64,000 nucleotides of DNA, from assembly GCF_002834235.1 (NCBI RefSeq), contig NZ_NNBY01000036.1, positions 1-64,000 of the forward strand. Direction: 5' to 3'. The stretch comes from Ruminococcus bromii. Lineage in GTDB: Bacteria; Bacillota; Clostridia; Oscillospirales; Acutalibacteraceae. The notes below the pieces were generated by a model. It was not told the origin of the DNA, did not search any database, and saw nothing but the letters and a program-made list of their open reading frames with translations. Positions 16,704 through 24,686 of the stretch are shown here, in pieces (position 1 is the stretch's first letter; every line of letters starts with the position of its first letter). Position numbers and translations under genes: made by a program.

Positions 16704-18071
16704 TTATTTTGAGGTACTGCGTTTTACATACTTACCGTTACCGGGAGTTCCCACAAAGTCGCCGTTGTCATAAACAAGACTGCCTCTGAGGTAGGTCTGA
16801 ACGGGATAACCGTGGAGCTTTTTGCCCTCCCAGATAGTATGGTCACAGTCCGAATGCATATTGTTTACACTGATTGTAAAATCCTTGTCCTTATCGTAAA
16901 TCACGATGTCGGCATCCTTACCGATTTCGATTGAGCCCTTGTCGTCGCAACCGAAGATTTTTGCTGGGTTTGTTGAGCAAAGCTCAACCGCTCTTTCAAA
17001 AGAAATCTTGCCGCTGTTTGCCGCATCAAGCATATAAGGATAGAGATTTTCGATACCTGCACAGCCGTTTGGAATCTTTGTAAAATCATCCTTGCCCCAG
17101 TCTTTTTCGTAGCTTTGGAAAGGACAATGGTCTGTTGCAACCGTATCAATCATACCCGATTTGATTGCCGTCCACAAAGCATCCTGACTTTCCTTACCCT
17201 TCATAGGCGGTGAGCATACAAAGTTTCTGCCGTCCTCACGCTTATAGACATCACAGGTAAATTCAAGGTACTGCGGACAGGTTTCAATGTAGAGTTCGTG
17301 TCCCTCTGTTTTTGCTTTAATACATTCCTCAAGTCCTTCTTTGTCAGCCATATGAACAATGTAAAGAGGAGCGTCAAGATGTGTTGCCCAATGCACGGCT
17401 CTCTTGTCAGCCTCTGCCTCAACAAATTCGGGACGGCTGAGGTAGTGATACCATGCGCTTGTTTTGCCCTCTTTGAGGAACTGTTCCGTTCTCATATCAA
17501 TGAGGTCGGGATTTTCTGCGTGAAGATTGATTTTCGCACCAAGCTCCTTTGCTCTGAGCAAAAGCCTTACAAATGTTGCGTCATCAACCATCATATGTTC
17601 CTTTTTATATACAAAAAAGCACTTGAAGCTTGTAATACCTTCTTTTACGGCTGTTTCCATTTCATCAAGAATTTCACCGCCGTTAAGATCGGTGATACAA
17701 CAATGAAAGGCATAGTCAACACAGGCCTCTTTTTTAAGAACCTCTTTCTTTGAATTTATAAGTCCCATAATTGTTTCACCGCTGTGCTGTACGGGATAAT
17801 CAAAAACAGTTGTTACACCGCCGCAAGCCGCCGCTCTTGTGCCTGCAAGGTAGCTGTCGGCAGAAACCGTGCCGCCGAACGGCATTGCAAGATGAGTGTG
17901 CACATCAATTGCACCGGGGAGAACGAGCTTTCCCCCTGCGTCAACAACCTTGTCTGCATCGAAATCAAGGTTACTGCCGATTGCGACAATCTTGCCGTCA
18001 TTTACTGCAACATCAGCCTTGTAGCTTTCCTTTGCCGTAACAATTGTTCCGTTTTTAATCAATAAATCCAT
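16704..18071 (-). CDS. hydA: Dihydropyrimidinase (D-hydantoinase family)
   Basis: 455 residues, normal length for cyclic amidohydrolases. The metal site is complete: VHTHL (about 57-61), the carbamylated lysine in TSFKCFFVY, the histidines in INLHAENPD and YIVHMADKEGL, and the aspartate in VATDHCPF. It opens dihydrouracil or dihydrothymine to the N-carbamoyl-beta-amino acid. It lies between the ABC transporter genes and the DPD-like gene, and a strong AAGGAAGG site precedes the ATG. A conserved dyad and a hairpin lie in the 77-bp gap upstream. Confidence 0.93.
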   Translation of the reverse strand: MDLLIKNGTIVTAKESYKADVAVNDGKIVAIGSNLDFDADKVVDAGGKLVLPGAIDVHTHLAMPFGGTVSADSYLAGTRAAACGGVTTVFDYPVQHSGETIMGLINSKKEVLKKEACVDYAFHCCITDLNGGEILDEMETAVKEGITSFKCFFVYKKEHMMVDDATFVRLLLRAKELGAKINLHAENPDLIDMRTEQFLKEGKTSAWYHYLSRPEFVEAEADKRAVHWATHLDAPLYIVHMADKEGLEECIKAKTEGHELYIETCPQYLEFTCDVYKREDGRNFVCSPPMKGKESQDALWTAIKSGMIDTVATDHCPFQSYEKDWGKDDFTKIPNGCAGIENLYPYMLDAANSGKISFERAVELCSTNPAKIFGCDDKGSIEIGKDADIVIYDKDKDFTISVNNMHSDCDHTIWEGKKLHGYPVQTYLRGSLVYDNGDFVGTPGNGKYVKRSTSK

Positions 18072-18094
18072 AATGTTTCCTTCCTTTCATATTT

Positions 18095-18110
18095 GTGACC
18101 TTTTCGTCAC
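18095..18110 (-). promoter_or_regulatory. Dyad GTGAC-N6-GTCAC shared with the operon upstream region
   Basis: GTGACCTTTTCGTCAC has the same 14-bp core as the site at 24615-24630; the outer pair differs in a compensated way (G-C here, A-T there). It lies 24 bp before the hydA start. It could be a PucR operator or a small RNA hairpin near the hydA ribosome site. Confidence 0.5.
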
Positions 18111-18134
18111 GGCAGTCGGTTTACCGCCGTGACG
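18105..18134 (-). other. Intercistronic hairpin after the binding-protein gene
   Basis: A 9-bp GC-rich stem, CGTCACGGC with GCCGTGACG and a 12-nt loop, sits 15 bp after the binding-protein stop codon. On the minus strand no U tract follows, so it is not a terminator. Such hairpins after substrate-binding-protein genes usually protect the upstream mRNA and raise its level over the permeases. Confidence 0.6.
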
Positions 18135-18148
18135 GAAGCCTGAATCAA

Positions 18149-19285
18149 TTACTTTGTGAAAAGGTCTTTCTTGTAAACAAGCTCAAGACCCGATCTCTGA
18201 TAAACCTGAGCGATTTCAAGGAGATCCATACCGCCTGCATTTGCGGATGTGAGGTTTGCTACCCATGTAACGCCGAAATCAACTGTGCCGTTGTTTACTG
18301 CTGTTGTTTCCGAAATGTCACCGCCGCCCGGTGTGATTGTTACTTTAAGACCGACTTCGTCGTAGTAGCCCTTTGCCTGTGCAACATAGTAGCCCATAAA
18401 CTGTGCCTGAGGCAACCACTTGAGCTGGATTGTAACATCTGTCTTTTCGAGTGTACCGAACTTGCCGTCTTTTGACTTGTTAGCGGCGTCAATGTACTGT
18501 GTATCACGGATATCGTCAAGTGTGAATCCTTCAAGCTTCTTTACGGCTGATGAGTCGTCAAGCTGTACATACTTTTTGCATAGGTCGAGTGTCTGCTGCA
18601 TTGCATCCTCGTCCATATTGCCGTAGTTGCTTACTGTCTTGCCCTTTGTGTCTGTTGTAACAAGCTTTGCAACCTCTTTTGCCATATAGAGCTGGTGGTC
18701 CGATGATACCGATGAGCCTGCGTCAAATACAATCTGAGCGGCTTCTTCGGGGTTTTCAACGGCATATGCCCAACCCTTCATAGATGCGTAAAGGAAAGCC
18801 TTTACCGTGTTCGGGTTTTTCTTTGCAAACTCTTTGGTACAGAAAATATTGTCCTCGAGCATTGCAACACCCTCATCGTTCATATCGATTGTGCCTACTG
18901 TATCGCCGTACTTGTAACCGCCGTCATAGTCGTTCTTTACAAGTCCGAGTTCGTTAAATGACATTGCCGAAGCAAGTGTAATATCATCCTGATCGAAACC
19001 GTCCATTGTGAAATCTTCCGAAAGGTACTTTGTGGGGAGGTCATACTTCTGAAGAAGTGCAAGAATTTCGTACTCGTTACCGAGTCCCCAGTTACCAACC
19101 TTGCCGTCAGCGGCGGCTTTCTTGATAATCTCTTCATTTGACATCAATTCACCCGATGTTGAACTGTCTTTTGATGACGAATCCGAAGATGAGCCTGATT
19201 CACCGCAACCTGCAAAAGCTGTTACTGCAATTGCACCTGCAAATACAACTGCGAGCAGTTTTTTGAGTTCCTTTGTCTTTTTCAT
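18149..19285 (-). CDS. ABC transporter substrate-binding lipoprotein, NMT1/ThiY-like, circularly permuted
   Basis: 378 residues. A lipoprotein signal (MKKTKELKKLLAVV, lipobox AFAGC at about 24-28) and a Ser-rich spacer come first. The order of the fold is then rotated. Residues ~50-225 match the usual second half of NMT1/THI5-like proteins (GKVGNWGLGNEYE, MSFNELGLV, CTKEFAKKNPNTVKAFLYAS, KGWAYAVENPEEAA), and residues ~283-378 match the usual first half (DVTIQLKWLPQAQFMGYYVA, DISETTAVNNGTVDFGVTW, YQRSGLELVYKKD). The protein ends where normal ones cross into lobe 2. The ATG at 19285 follows GGAGGAA; an in-frame codon at 19375 overlaps the permease end. Ligand probably a pyrimidine or its breakdown product. 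Confidence 0.9.
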   Translation of the reverse strand: MKKTKELKKLLAVVFAGAIAVTAFAGCGESGSSSDSSSKDSSTSGELMSNEEIIKKAAADGKVGNWGLGNEYEILALLQKYDLPTKYLSEDFTMDGFDQDDITLASAMSFNELGLVKNDYDGGYKYGDTVGTIDMNDEGVAMLEDNIFCTKEFAKKNPNTVKAFLYASMKGWAYAVENPEEAAQIVFDAGSSVSSDHQLYMAKEVAKLVTTDTKGKTVSNYGNMDEDAMQQTLDLCKKYVQLDDSSAVKKLEGFTLDDIRDTQYIDAANKSKDGKFGTLEKTDVTIQLKWLPQAQFMGYYVAQAKGYYDEVGLKVTITPGGGDISETTAVNNGTVDFGVTWVANLTSANAGGMDLLEIAQVYQRSGLELVYKKDLFTK

Positions 19286-19337
19286 TTTGATTCCTCCAAT
19301 TTCAAAATTTGTATGTAAACCGAAAACGGTAAACAAC

Positions 19338-20174
19338 TTATTTAACTTTTCTGTTCTTGAGAACAATTGATTCAACCAGCATCAGCACACCGTACATTAC
19401 AAGTCCGATAAGACAGGCAACAACAATATATGCCCACGCTGTCGGATACTGACCGAGAACTATGTTTTCTCTGATTTCTCTACCGACACCGACAATGTAT
19501 TCTGCAAAATATTCCGAAACAACTGCACTGATAATGCTTATCGGAACGCTTACCCTGAGGGCGGTAAATACATAAGGTACGGAATTCGGAAGTCTAAGCT
19601 TAAAGAATACCGTGCTTTTCTTTGCCGCATATGATTTCATAAGGTCAAGGGCAAACGGCTTAAGCTCCGTAAGTCCTCTGAAAGCGTTGATACTCATACT
19701 TGCAATGCAGACAATCATAACAACAAGTGTTTTTGCAAACATACTTCTTATGTTCGGATCGTTGCTTATATCCTTTGTCCAGTTTGTCATTACAGGAGCA
19801 AGAGCAACAATCGGAATTGCGTTGAATGCACCTACAATTGTAAGACCGCCTTTGCCCCATTTCTGAAAGGTTGCCGCAAAGACAGCAATCAGATATCCGA
19901 TGATTGAACCGATTACAAGTCCTATAACCGCAACCAGAAGTGTGTAGAGTGCATTCTGTGCAAATGCGGGAATATTGTCAATGATGATGTGGCAAATTCT
20001 TGACGGAAGCGGCAGAGTGTTTGTGTCCGTATTGAAAATCTTGTGAAGAACCTGTCCCTGCCACAAGGCGAGGATTAGAACACCGAAAAGCACGGGAAGA
20101 AGCACCGAGCTTACACCCTGAGCGACTTTATTTTCTTTAAGCCTTCGCCAAAGGCTTTTTCTTTTTTTAATCAA
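19338..20174 (-). CDS. ABC transporter permease (second)
   Basis: 278 residues, about six membrane segments, of the SsuC/TauC/ThiX permease class. The cytoplasmic EAA-type loop reads DLMKSYAAKKSTVFFKLRLP. The reading frame is closed by an upstream stop, so translation starts at the TTG at 20174, directly after the stop of the preceding permease, with GGAGG 8 nt upstream. It pairs with the next-listed permease to form a heterodimeric channel for the NMT1-like importer. Confidence 0.9.
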   Translation of the reverse strand: MIKKRKSLWRRLKENKVAQGVSSVLLPVLFGVLILALWQGQVLHKIFNTDTNTLPLPSRICHIIIDNIPAFAQNALYTLLVAVIGLVIGSIIGYLIAVFAATFQKWGKGGLTIVGAFNAIPIVALAPVMTNWTKDISNDPNIRSMFAKTLVVMIVCIASMSINAFRGLTELKPFALDLMKSYAAKKSTVFFKLRLPNSVPYVFTALRVSVPISIISAVVSEYFAEYIVGVGREIRENIVLGQYPTAWAYIVVACLIGLVMYGVLMLVESIVLKNRKVK

Positions 20175-21017
20175 TTAAGCCGCCTCCTTTTTCTTTTTTG
20201 TTTTGCGTTCAATTCTCTTGAGCGGTGAAACTGCATTTTCAATCCAACCCATGAGCGAACAGCTTAAAACACCTATAACCGCACTGAACACTACGATGTC
20301 CCAGAAAACATATATTGACATTGCGTGTTTGAGCGACTGTGAAAGCATACAACCAAGTCCGCCGTCACCCTGAAGTGTATCAACAAGGATTGACGCTGTA
20401 ATTGCCATCGGTGCGGCAATTTTCAGACCTGTGAAGAAATACGGGATACACGAAGGAATGAGCATTTTGAAATATACCGTTGATTTCTTTGCGGCATATG
20501 AATACATAAGCTCATACTTTTGTTTTTCTACCGAGTTAAGACCTGCAAGTGTGTTGGTTGCAACAGGATAGAATGTGAGGATTGCCGCAATGATGATTCG
20601 GCTTGAACCTATATCGTGTGTCATCGCAAGAATGATCGGAGCCATGCCGAGAATAGGAATAAGCTGAATAAGCATGAGGTACGGGGTGGCAATCTTTTCA
20701 ACAATGTGTGAAAGCTTCATAAGTATTGCAAGTGCAAAACCTATCAGCGTACCTATCATAAAGCCCTGTCCCGCTCTTGAAAGCGTTTGACCTGCGTTAA
20801 AAAGAACAACCTGCAGACAACTCATACCGTTTGAAACGGGTTTGGGATCAATTAACGAATAGAAAATCTGCCATACATGAGGCATAATGTTTTCGGGGGT
20901 TCGCTTTGTTGCCTGAATTATAAAAGCGAAGATTTCCCATATCACCAATAATCCGAACACCCATACCAAAGTTACGAGTGCTTTGGAATTTTTTATCTTT
21001 GTTATTGTTTTCATCAT
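20175..21017 (-). CDS. ABC transporter permease (first)
   Basis: 280 residues of the same permease class as its neighbour, with the EAA-type loop ELMYSYAAKKSTVYFKMLIP. The shared SYAAKKSTV(F/Y)FK block shows the two permeases are diverged duplicates. Its ATG overlaps the ATPase stop (ATGA), so translation is coupled. Highly basic C-terminus (RIERKTKKKKEAA). Confidence 0.9.
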   Translation of the reverse strand: MMKTITKIKNSKALVTLVWVFGLLVIWEIFAFIIQATKRTPENIMPHVWQIFYSLIDPKPVSNGMSCLQVVLFNAGQTLSRAGQGFMIGTLIGFALAILMKLSHIVEKIATPYLMLIQLIPILGMAPIILAMTHDIGSSRIIIAAILTFYPVATNTLAGLNSVEKQKYELMYSYAAKKSTVYFKMLIPSCIPYFFTGLKIAAPMAITASILVDTLQGDGGLGCMLSQSLKHAMSIYVFWDIVVFSAVIGVLSCSLMGWIENAVSPLKRIERKTKKKKEAA

Positions 21018-21817
21018 AAGCTGCCACCTTCAAAGCTGTTTCTTACCTTTGAAACAAGTTCTCCGAAATGAGGTGTATCTCTCATATCAATTGTTCTCGG
21101 ATACGGCAGATCTGCATCAACTACCGCAGAAAGTCTGCCGGGGTGAGGTGAGAGAACACAAATTCTTGTAGAAAGGAAAACTGCCTCCTGAATGTTATGC
21201 GTTACAAAAACGATTGTCTTATTTGTCTTTTCCCAGATTTTCAAAAGGTCAAGGTGAAGCTTTTCCTTTGTGAACTCATCAAGTGCCGAGAACGGCTCGT
21301 CCATGAGAAGAATTTCAGGTCTGATACCAAAGGCTCTTGCAATGCCGACTCTCTGCTGCATACCGCCGGAGAGCTGCTGCGGATAATGGTCCGCAAACTT
21401 TGTAAGTCCGACCATTTCAAGCATTTCATCGGCTCTGTCCGAACGGTCTTTCTTTGAATAGCCCATAATTTCAAGCGGAAGCTCAATATTTTTCTTTACT
21501 GTTCTCCACTCAAAAAGCACGGGATTCTGAAAGACAATACCGAATTTCTGCATAAGTCTGATTTCCTTCGGAGTCATATTGCTTACTCTGACATTGCCCG
21601 AAGTGGGTTCAAGCAAATCGGCGATTGTACGAAGGAGAGTTGTTTTACCGCATCCCGACGGACCGAGAAGTGAAATGAATTCTCCCTTGTGAATATCAAA
21701 ATCAATGTTATCGAGTGCCTTTACATCATTGCCCTGATTGTCTTTGAATACCACCGACACATTATTTATCGCAATCTCAACATCATTTTTCTTGATTGCT
21801 TCGCTGTTCAAATTCAT
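21014..21817 (-). CDS. ABC transporter ATP-binding protein
   Basis: About 267 residues, NitT/TauT class ATPase. Walker A LLGPSGCGKTTLLRT, signature QLSGGMQQRVGIARAF, Walker B ILLMDEPFSALDE and the switch VFVTHNIQEAVFL are complete. The ATG at 21817 has GGAGG 7 nt upstream; ATG 21823 is too close to that site. It energises the two permeases that follow. A strong terminator-like hairpin lies just before its ribosome site. Confidence 0.95.
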   Translation of the reverse strand: MNLNSEAIKKNDVEIAINNVSVVFKDNQGNDVKALDNIDFDIHKGEFISLLGPSGCGKTTLLRTIADLLEPTSGNVRVSNMTPKEIRLMQKFGIVFQNPVLFEWRTVKKNIELPLEIMGYSKKDRSDRADEMLEMVGLTKFADHYPQQLSGGMQQRVGIARAFGIRPEILLMDEPFSALDEFTKEKLHLDLLKIWEKTNKTIVFVTHNIQEAVFLSTRICVLSPHPGRLSAVVDADLPYPRTIDMRDTPHFGELVSKVRNSFEGGSL

Positions 21818-21836
21818 AATCATTCCTCCCGATAAT

Positions 21837-21882
21837 AAAAAACACGGCAAAGGTACAATTACAACTGCGCCTTTGCCGTGTT
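21837..21882 (-). terminator. Intrinsic terminator inside the pyrimidine operon
   Basis: AACACGGCAAAGG (21841-21853) and CCTTTGCCGTGTT (21870-21882) form a 13-bp perfect stem; in the minus direction a TTTTTT tract follows at once. It is located between the alcohol dehydrogenase stop and the ATPase ribosome site. No good promoter was seen between it and the ATPase gene, so it probably lowers, rather than ends, downstream transcription. Confidence 0.85.
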
Positions 21883-21905
21883 AAAAATTTTAAATTTTTC
21901 AGATA

Positions 21906-23057
21906 CTAAACATACAATTTTTTGTAGATTTCAATGCAATCATCAACGGTAACTTCTTTTACCGTGTTAGCGGGGCTTCCGCTTGCAACCGCATCGGTTG
22001 CCATTTTTGAAATTTTTGAGTAATACTCATCTCTGTCAATTCCGTACTGTTCAAGAGTAGGAATTTCGCACACATCACAAATGTTTTGAAGTGAATCGAT
22101 AAACTTTTCTGCGGCTGTTTCGTCGCTGTCAGAGTCACTTGCCACACCCGTTTCTCTGCCGAGGTTTGCAAACTTTTCGTATGCACCCGATATGGCAAAG
22201 CTTAAGCACTCTTTAAGGAGCATTGCATTTGACATTCCGTGCGGAACATGGAACAATGCGCCAATCGGTCTGCTCATTCCGTGAACAATTGTTACACTTG
22301 AATTATTGATACAGATACCTGCCTCAAGAGCCGCAATACTCATCTGCTCCCTTGCAAGTGAGTTGTCGGGTTCTCTGTAGGCAATCGGTAAATATTTCAT
22401 AATTCTCTTAACTGCCGAAACAGCAAGCGTGTCTGTCATTGAAAATGCTTTTCTTGAAGTGTATGCCTCAACTGCGTGAGTGAGAGCGTCAAGACCTGTT
22501 GCCGAAGTAACCGACTTTGGAGCGCCAACCGTAAAACTGCTGTCAACAATTGCAAGCTTCGGGACAAGCACATCGCCCTTCAAAAGCATTTTTATTCCCT
22601 TTTCGGAATCGGTAATTACGGTAAACTTTGTTGCCTCACTGCCTGTTCCCGCTGTTGTCGGAATTGCGGCAAGGGGAAGAATTTCGCCCGTAATTTCTTT
22701 TCCGTTATAATCTGCTATACTGCCCTCGTTGACTGCCATTGCTGCAATTGCCTTTGCCGAATCAAGAGGACTGCCTCCGCCTATGCCGATGATAAAGTCA
22801 CAACCGGAGGATTTTAACATTTCAACACCGTTTTCAATCATAGTGTCGGTCGGTTCGCCTGTTATGCCGTCAAAGATAACACAGCCTATACCGTTTTCAT
22901 CAAGCAAGGCAGTAAGCTGTTTCATCATATAGGAAACGGCAACATGCCTGCCTGTTACTATAAAGGCCTTGTTTCCCATTTTTTTAAGAAGAGGAGCGGC
23001 CTCACCGAGAACATTTGTACCGACAACCGTATGATTTGGTATTACAAAATGTGACAT
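21906..23057 (-). CDS. Iron-containing (type III) alcohol dehydrogenase, likely malonate semialdehyde reductase
   Basis: 383 residues. The NAD(P)-binding GGGSPLDSAKAIA (about 95-107) and metal-binding HGMSRPIGALFHVPHGMSNA (about 258-277) of group III dehydrogenases are clear. PTTAGTGSEATKFTV is another family block. By position after an omega-transaminase in a pyrimidine operon, reduction of malonate semialdehyde (from beta-alanine), or methylmalonate semialdehyde, to the hydroxyacid is inferred. This would regenerate NAD(P)+ in an anaerobe. Confidence 0.88.
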   Translation of the reverse strand: MSHFVIPNHTVVGTNVLGEAAPLLKKMGNKAFIVTGRHVAVSYMMKQLTALLDENGIGCVIFDGITGEPTDTMIENGVEMLKSSGCDFIIGIGGGSPLDSAKAIAAMAVNEGSIADYNGKEITGEILPLAAIPTTAGTGSEATKFTVITDSEKGIKMLLKGDVLVPKLAIVDSSFTVGAPKSVTSATGLDALTHAVEAYTSRKAFSMTDTLAVSAVKRIMKYLPIAYREPDNSLAREQMSIAALEAGICINNSSVTIVHGMSRPIGALFHVPHGMSNAMLLKECLSFAISGAYEKFANLGRETGVASDSDSDETAAEKFIDSLQNICDVCEIPTLEQYGIDRDEYYSKISKMATDAVASGSPANTVKEVTVDDCIEIYKKLYV

Positions 23058-23099
23058 TTTATTATCTCCCGTTTTTGAAATTTTAATTAACTTATATTA

Positions 23100-24425
23100 T
23101 CAAATCAATTCGCTGTCAACATATGTAAGAACTTCGTCCATCTTCTCCATTTCTTCCTTAATCTGCTCCTCTGTAATAATGAGAGGCGGATTGACGAAGA
23201 GCATATTTTCGTGTGAGTATGTCATGAACTTTTTCTTTTTGAGCATACCCACAAGAGTTCCCATAATACCCTTTTCGTCCTTGCCGTAAGGAACAAGAGA
23301 TTCTTTTGTCTTTTTATCCTTTACAAGCTCAATTGCCGAGAAAAGACCGATATATCTTACATCACCTACGCAAGGATGCTTAGCCTTCATTTCTTCAAGG
23401 ATTTCTCCGAGAACCTTGCCCGACTTTGCAACATTGTCAAGAATGTGTGCCTCACCGTAGTAGTTTACACAGGCAACACCTGCCGCACAGGCAAGAGGAT
23501 GACCGCTGTATGTAAGTCCGCATGAAAGAAGATGATCATCAAAATATTCTGCAACCTTCTTTGATACTGCAACACCGCCGAGAGGAACATAACCGCAGGT
23601 AACGCCCTTTGCAAATGTTACAATATCGGGAACTACATCAAAATTCTGGAACGCAAACATCTTACCTGTTCTGCACCAGCCGGCCATAACTTCATCGCAA
23701 ATCATCAGAATTCCGAACTCATCACAAATCTTTCTTACGCCCGGCAGATAACCCTTCGGCGGAATGATTACACCGTTTGAACCTGTGATTGTTTCCATTA
23801 CGATTGCGGCTACACTGTCGGGACCTTCGTAAATAATCTGTTCACGGAGCTTTGTAAGGTAAAACTTAGTAGCTTCTTCCTCCGATTCAAAGTTGATTGC
23901 CTCACGGTAAACATAAGGATCAAAGAACTTTACAAATCCGGGAATACCCGGTTCGAGAGGATATCTTCTCGGTTCACCTGTAAGGTTGCCTGCACCGAAT
24001 GATGAACCGTGATAACTTCTGTAACGGCTGAATACTTTGTTTCTGCCTGTGAACATTCTTGCAATCTTTACTGCATTTTCGTTTGCGTCTGCACCTGCAT
24101 TTGTAAAGAATACCTTTCCGAAGCTGTCGGGAAGAAGATTTATAATCATCTCTGCAAGCGTTGACTTTGCCTCTGTGGCATATGACGGACCGACAAAACA
24201 AAACTTGTCAACCTGTTCCTTGATTGCGTCACCGATTGCTTTGTTTCCGTAACCGAGATTGAGGTTTACAAGCTGTGATGACATATCTGTATATCTGTTA
24301 CCGTCAAAATCGTAAAAGTAAATTCCGTCTGCCTTTGCAACGGGAATCGGATTGAGATTACCCTGCTTGCTCCATGACTGGAGGACATATTTCTTATGGT
24401 TTTCAACAATTTTCTCAGGTGTCAT
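23100..24425 (-). CDS. Class III aminotransferase, likely beta-alanine transaminase
   Basis: 441 residues, PLP fold type I omega-amino acid aminotransferase. Visible are GADANENAVKIARMFTGR, SYHGSSFGAGNLTG, the Asp of ICDEVMAGWCRTG, and the PLP lysine in TFAKGVTCGYVPLGGVAVS. It is the first gene of the operon. Inferred role: transfer of the amino group of beta-alanine (or 3-aminoisobutyrate) to a keto acid, giving malonate semialdehyde for the next gene's product. GABA or ornithine-type substrates are alternatives. The ribosome site is AAAGGGGAAA before the ATG at 24425. Confidence 0.88.
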   Translation of the reverse strand: MTPEKIVENHKKYVLQSWSKQGNLNPIPVAKADGIYFYDFDGNRYTDMSSQLVNLNLGYGNKAIGDAIKEQVDKFCFVGPSYATEAKSTLAEMIINLLPDSFGKVFFTNAGADANENAVKIARMFTGRNKVFSRYRSYHGSSFGAGNLTGEPRRYPLEPGIPGFVKFFDPYVYREAINFESEEEATKFYLTKLREQIIYEGPDSVAAIVMETITGSNGVIIPPKGYLPGVRKICDEFGILMICDEVMAGWCRTGKMFAFQNFDVVPDIVTFAKGVTCGYVPLGGVAVSKKVAEYFDDHLLSCGLTYSGHPLACAAGVACVNYYGEAHILDNVAKSGKVLGEILEEMKAKHPCVGDVRYIGLFSAIELVKDKKTKESLVPYGKDEKGIMGTLVGMLKKKKFMTYSHENMLFVNPPLIITEEQIKEEMEKMDEVLTYVDSELI

Positions 24426-24450
24426 AATAATTTCCCCTTTTTAAGATACC

Positions 24451-24495
24451 AAAAAAGATAAACAGAAAAGGAGCCTCCTTTTCAGAAGCTCCTTT
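24451..24495 (-). terminator. Leader hairpin with U tract before the pyrimidine operon
   Basis: AAAGGAGC (24467-24474) pairs with GCTCCTTT (24488-24495), loop 13 nt, followed in the minus direction by TCTGTTTATCTTTTTT. It lies about 22-50 nt after the predicted transcription start and before the first gene, so it may attenuate the operon. It could instead be the late terminator of the upstream Cache gene. Confidence 0.6.
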
Positions 24496-24523
24496 GCTTT
24501 GCGTCTTTTTTGTTTATGCCATT

Positions 24524-24551
24524 ATTATATCATCAAAATATGGTTATGCAA
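24524..24551 (-). promoter_or_regulatory. Promoter of the pyrimidine operon
   Basis: Minus-strand -10 TATAAT (24524-24529) with a poor -35 TTGCAT (24546-24551) at 16-bp spacing. A weak -35 fits an activator-dependent promoter; dyads lie just upstream. Confidence 0.6.
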
Positions 24552-24560
24552 TATTTTCCG

Positions 24561-24588
24561 GCACAATATTCTTTGTGCTAAAGCACAA
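24561..24588. promoter_or_regulatory. Three alternating half-sites GCACAA / TTGTGC / GCACAA
   Basis: GCACAA (24561-24566), TTGTGC (24573-24578) and GCACAA (24583-24588) form two overlapping inverted repeats with 6- and 4-nt spacers. They begin 9 bp upstream of the -35 of the pyrimidine operon, a typical place for an activator. PucR is the obvious candidate binder. Confidence 0.5.
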
Positions 24589-24614
24589 TGTTTTCAGGGA
24601 TATTTCTTGAATTT

Positions 24615-24630
24615 ATGACCTTTTCGTCAT
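24615..24630. promoter_or_regulatory. Dyad ATGAC-N6-GTCAT, copy of the site at 18095
   Basis: ATGACCTTTTCGTCAT shares TGACCTTTTCGTCA with the site ahead of hydA and is preceded by the same ATTT. It lies about 65 bp upstream of the -35 of the pyrimidine operon. Confidence 0.5.
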
Positions 24631-24686
24631 TTTACATACAAATTTCGTAAAATATCCACTTCTTGTTTGTATGCTGTAATTAACAA

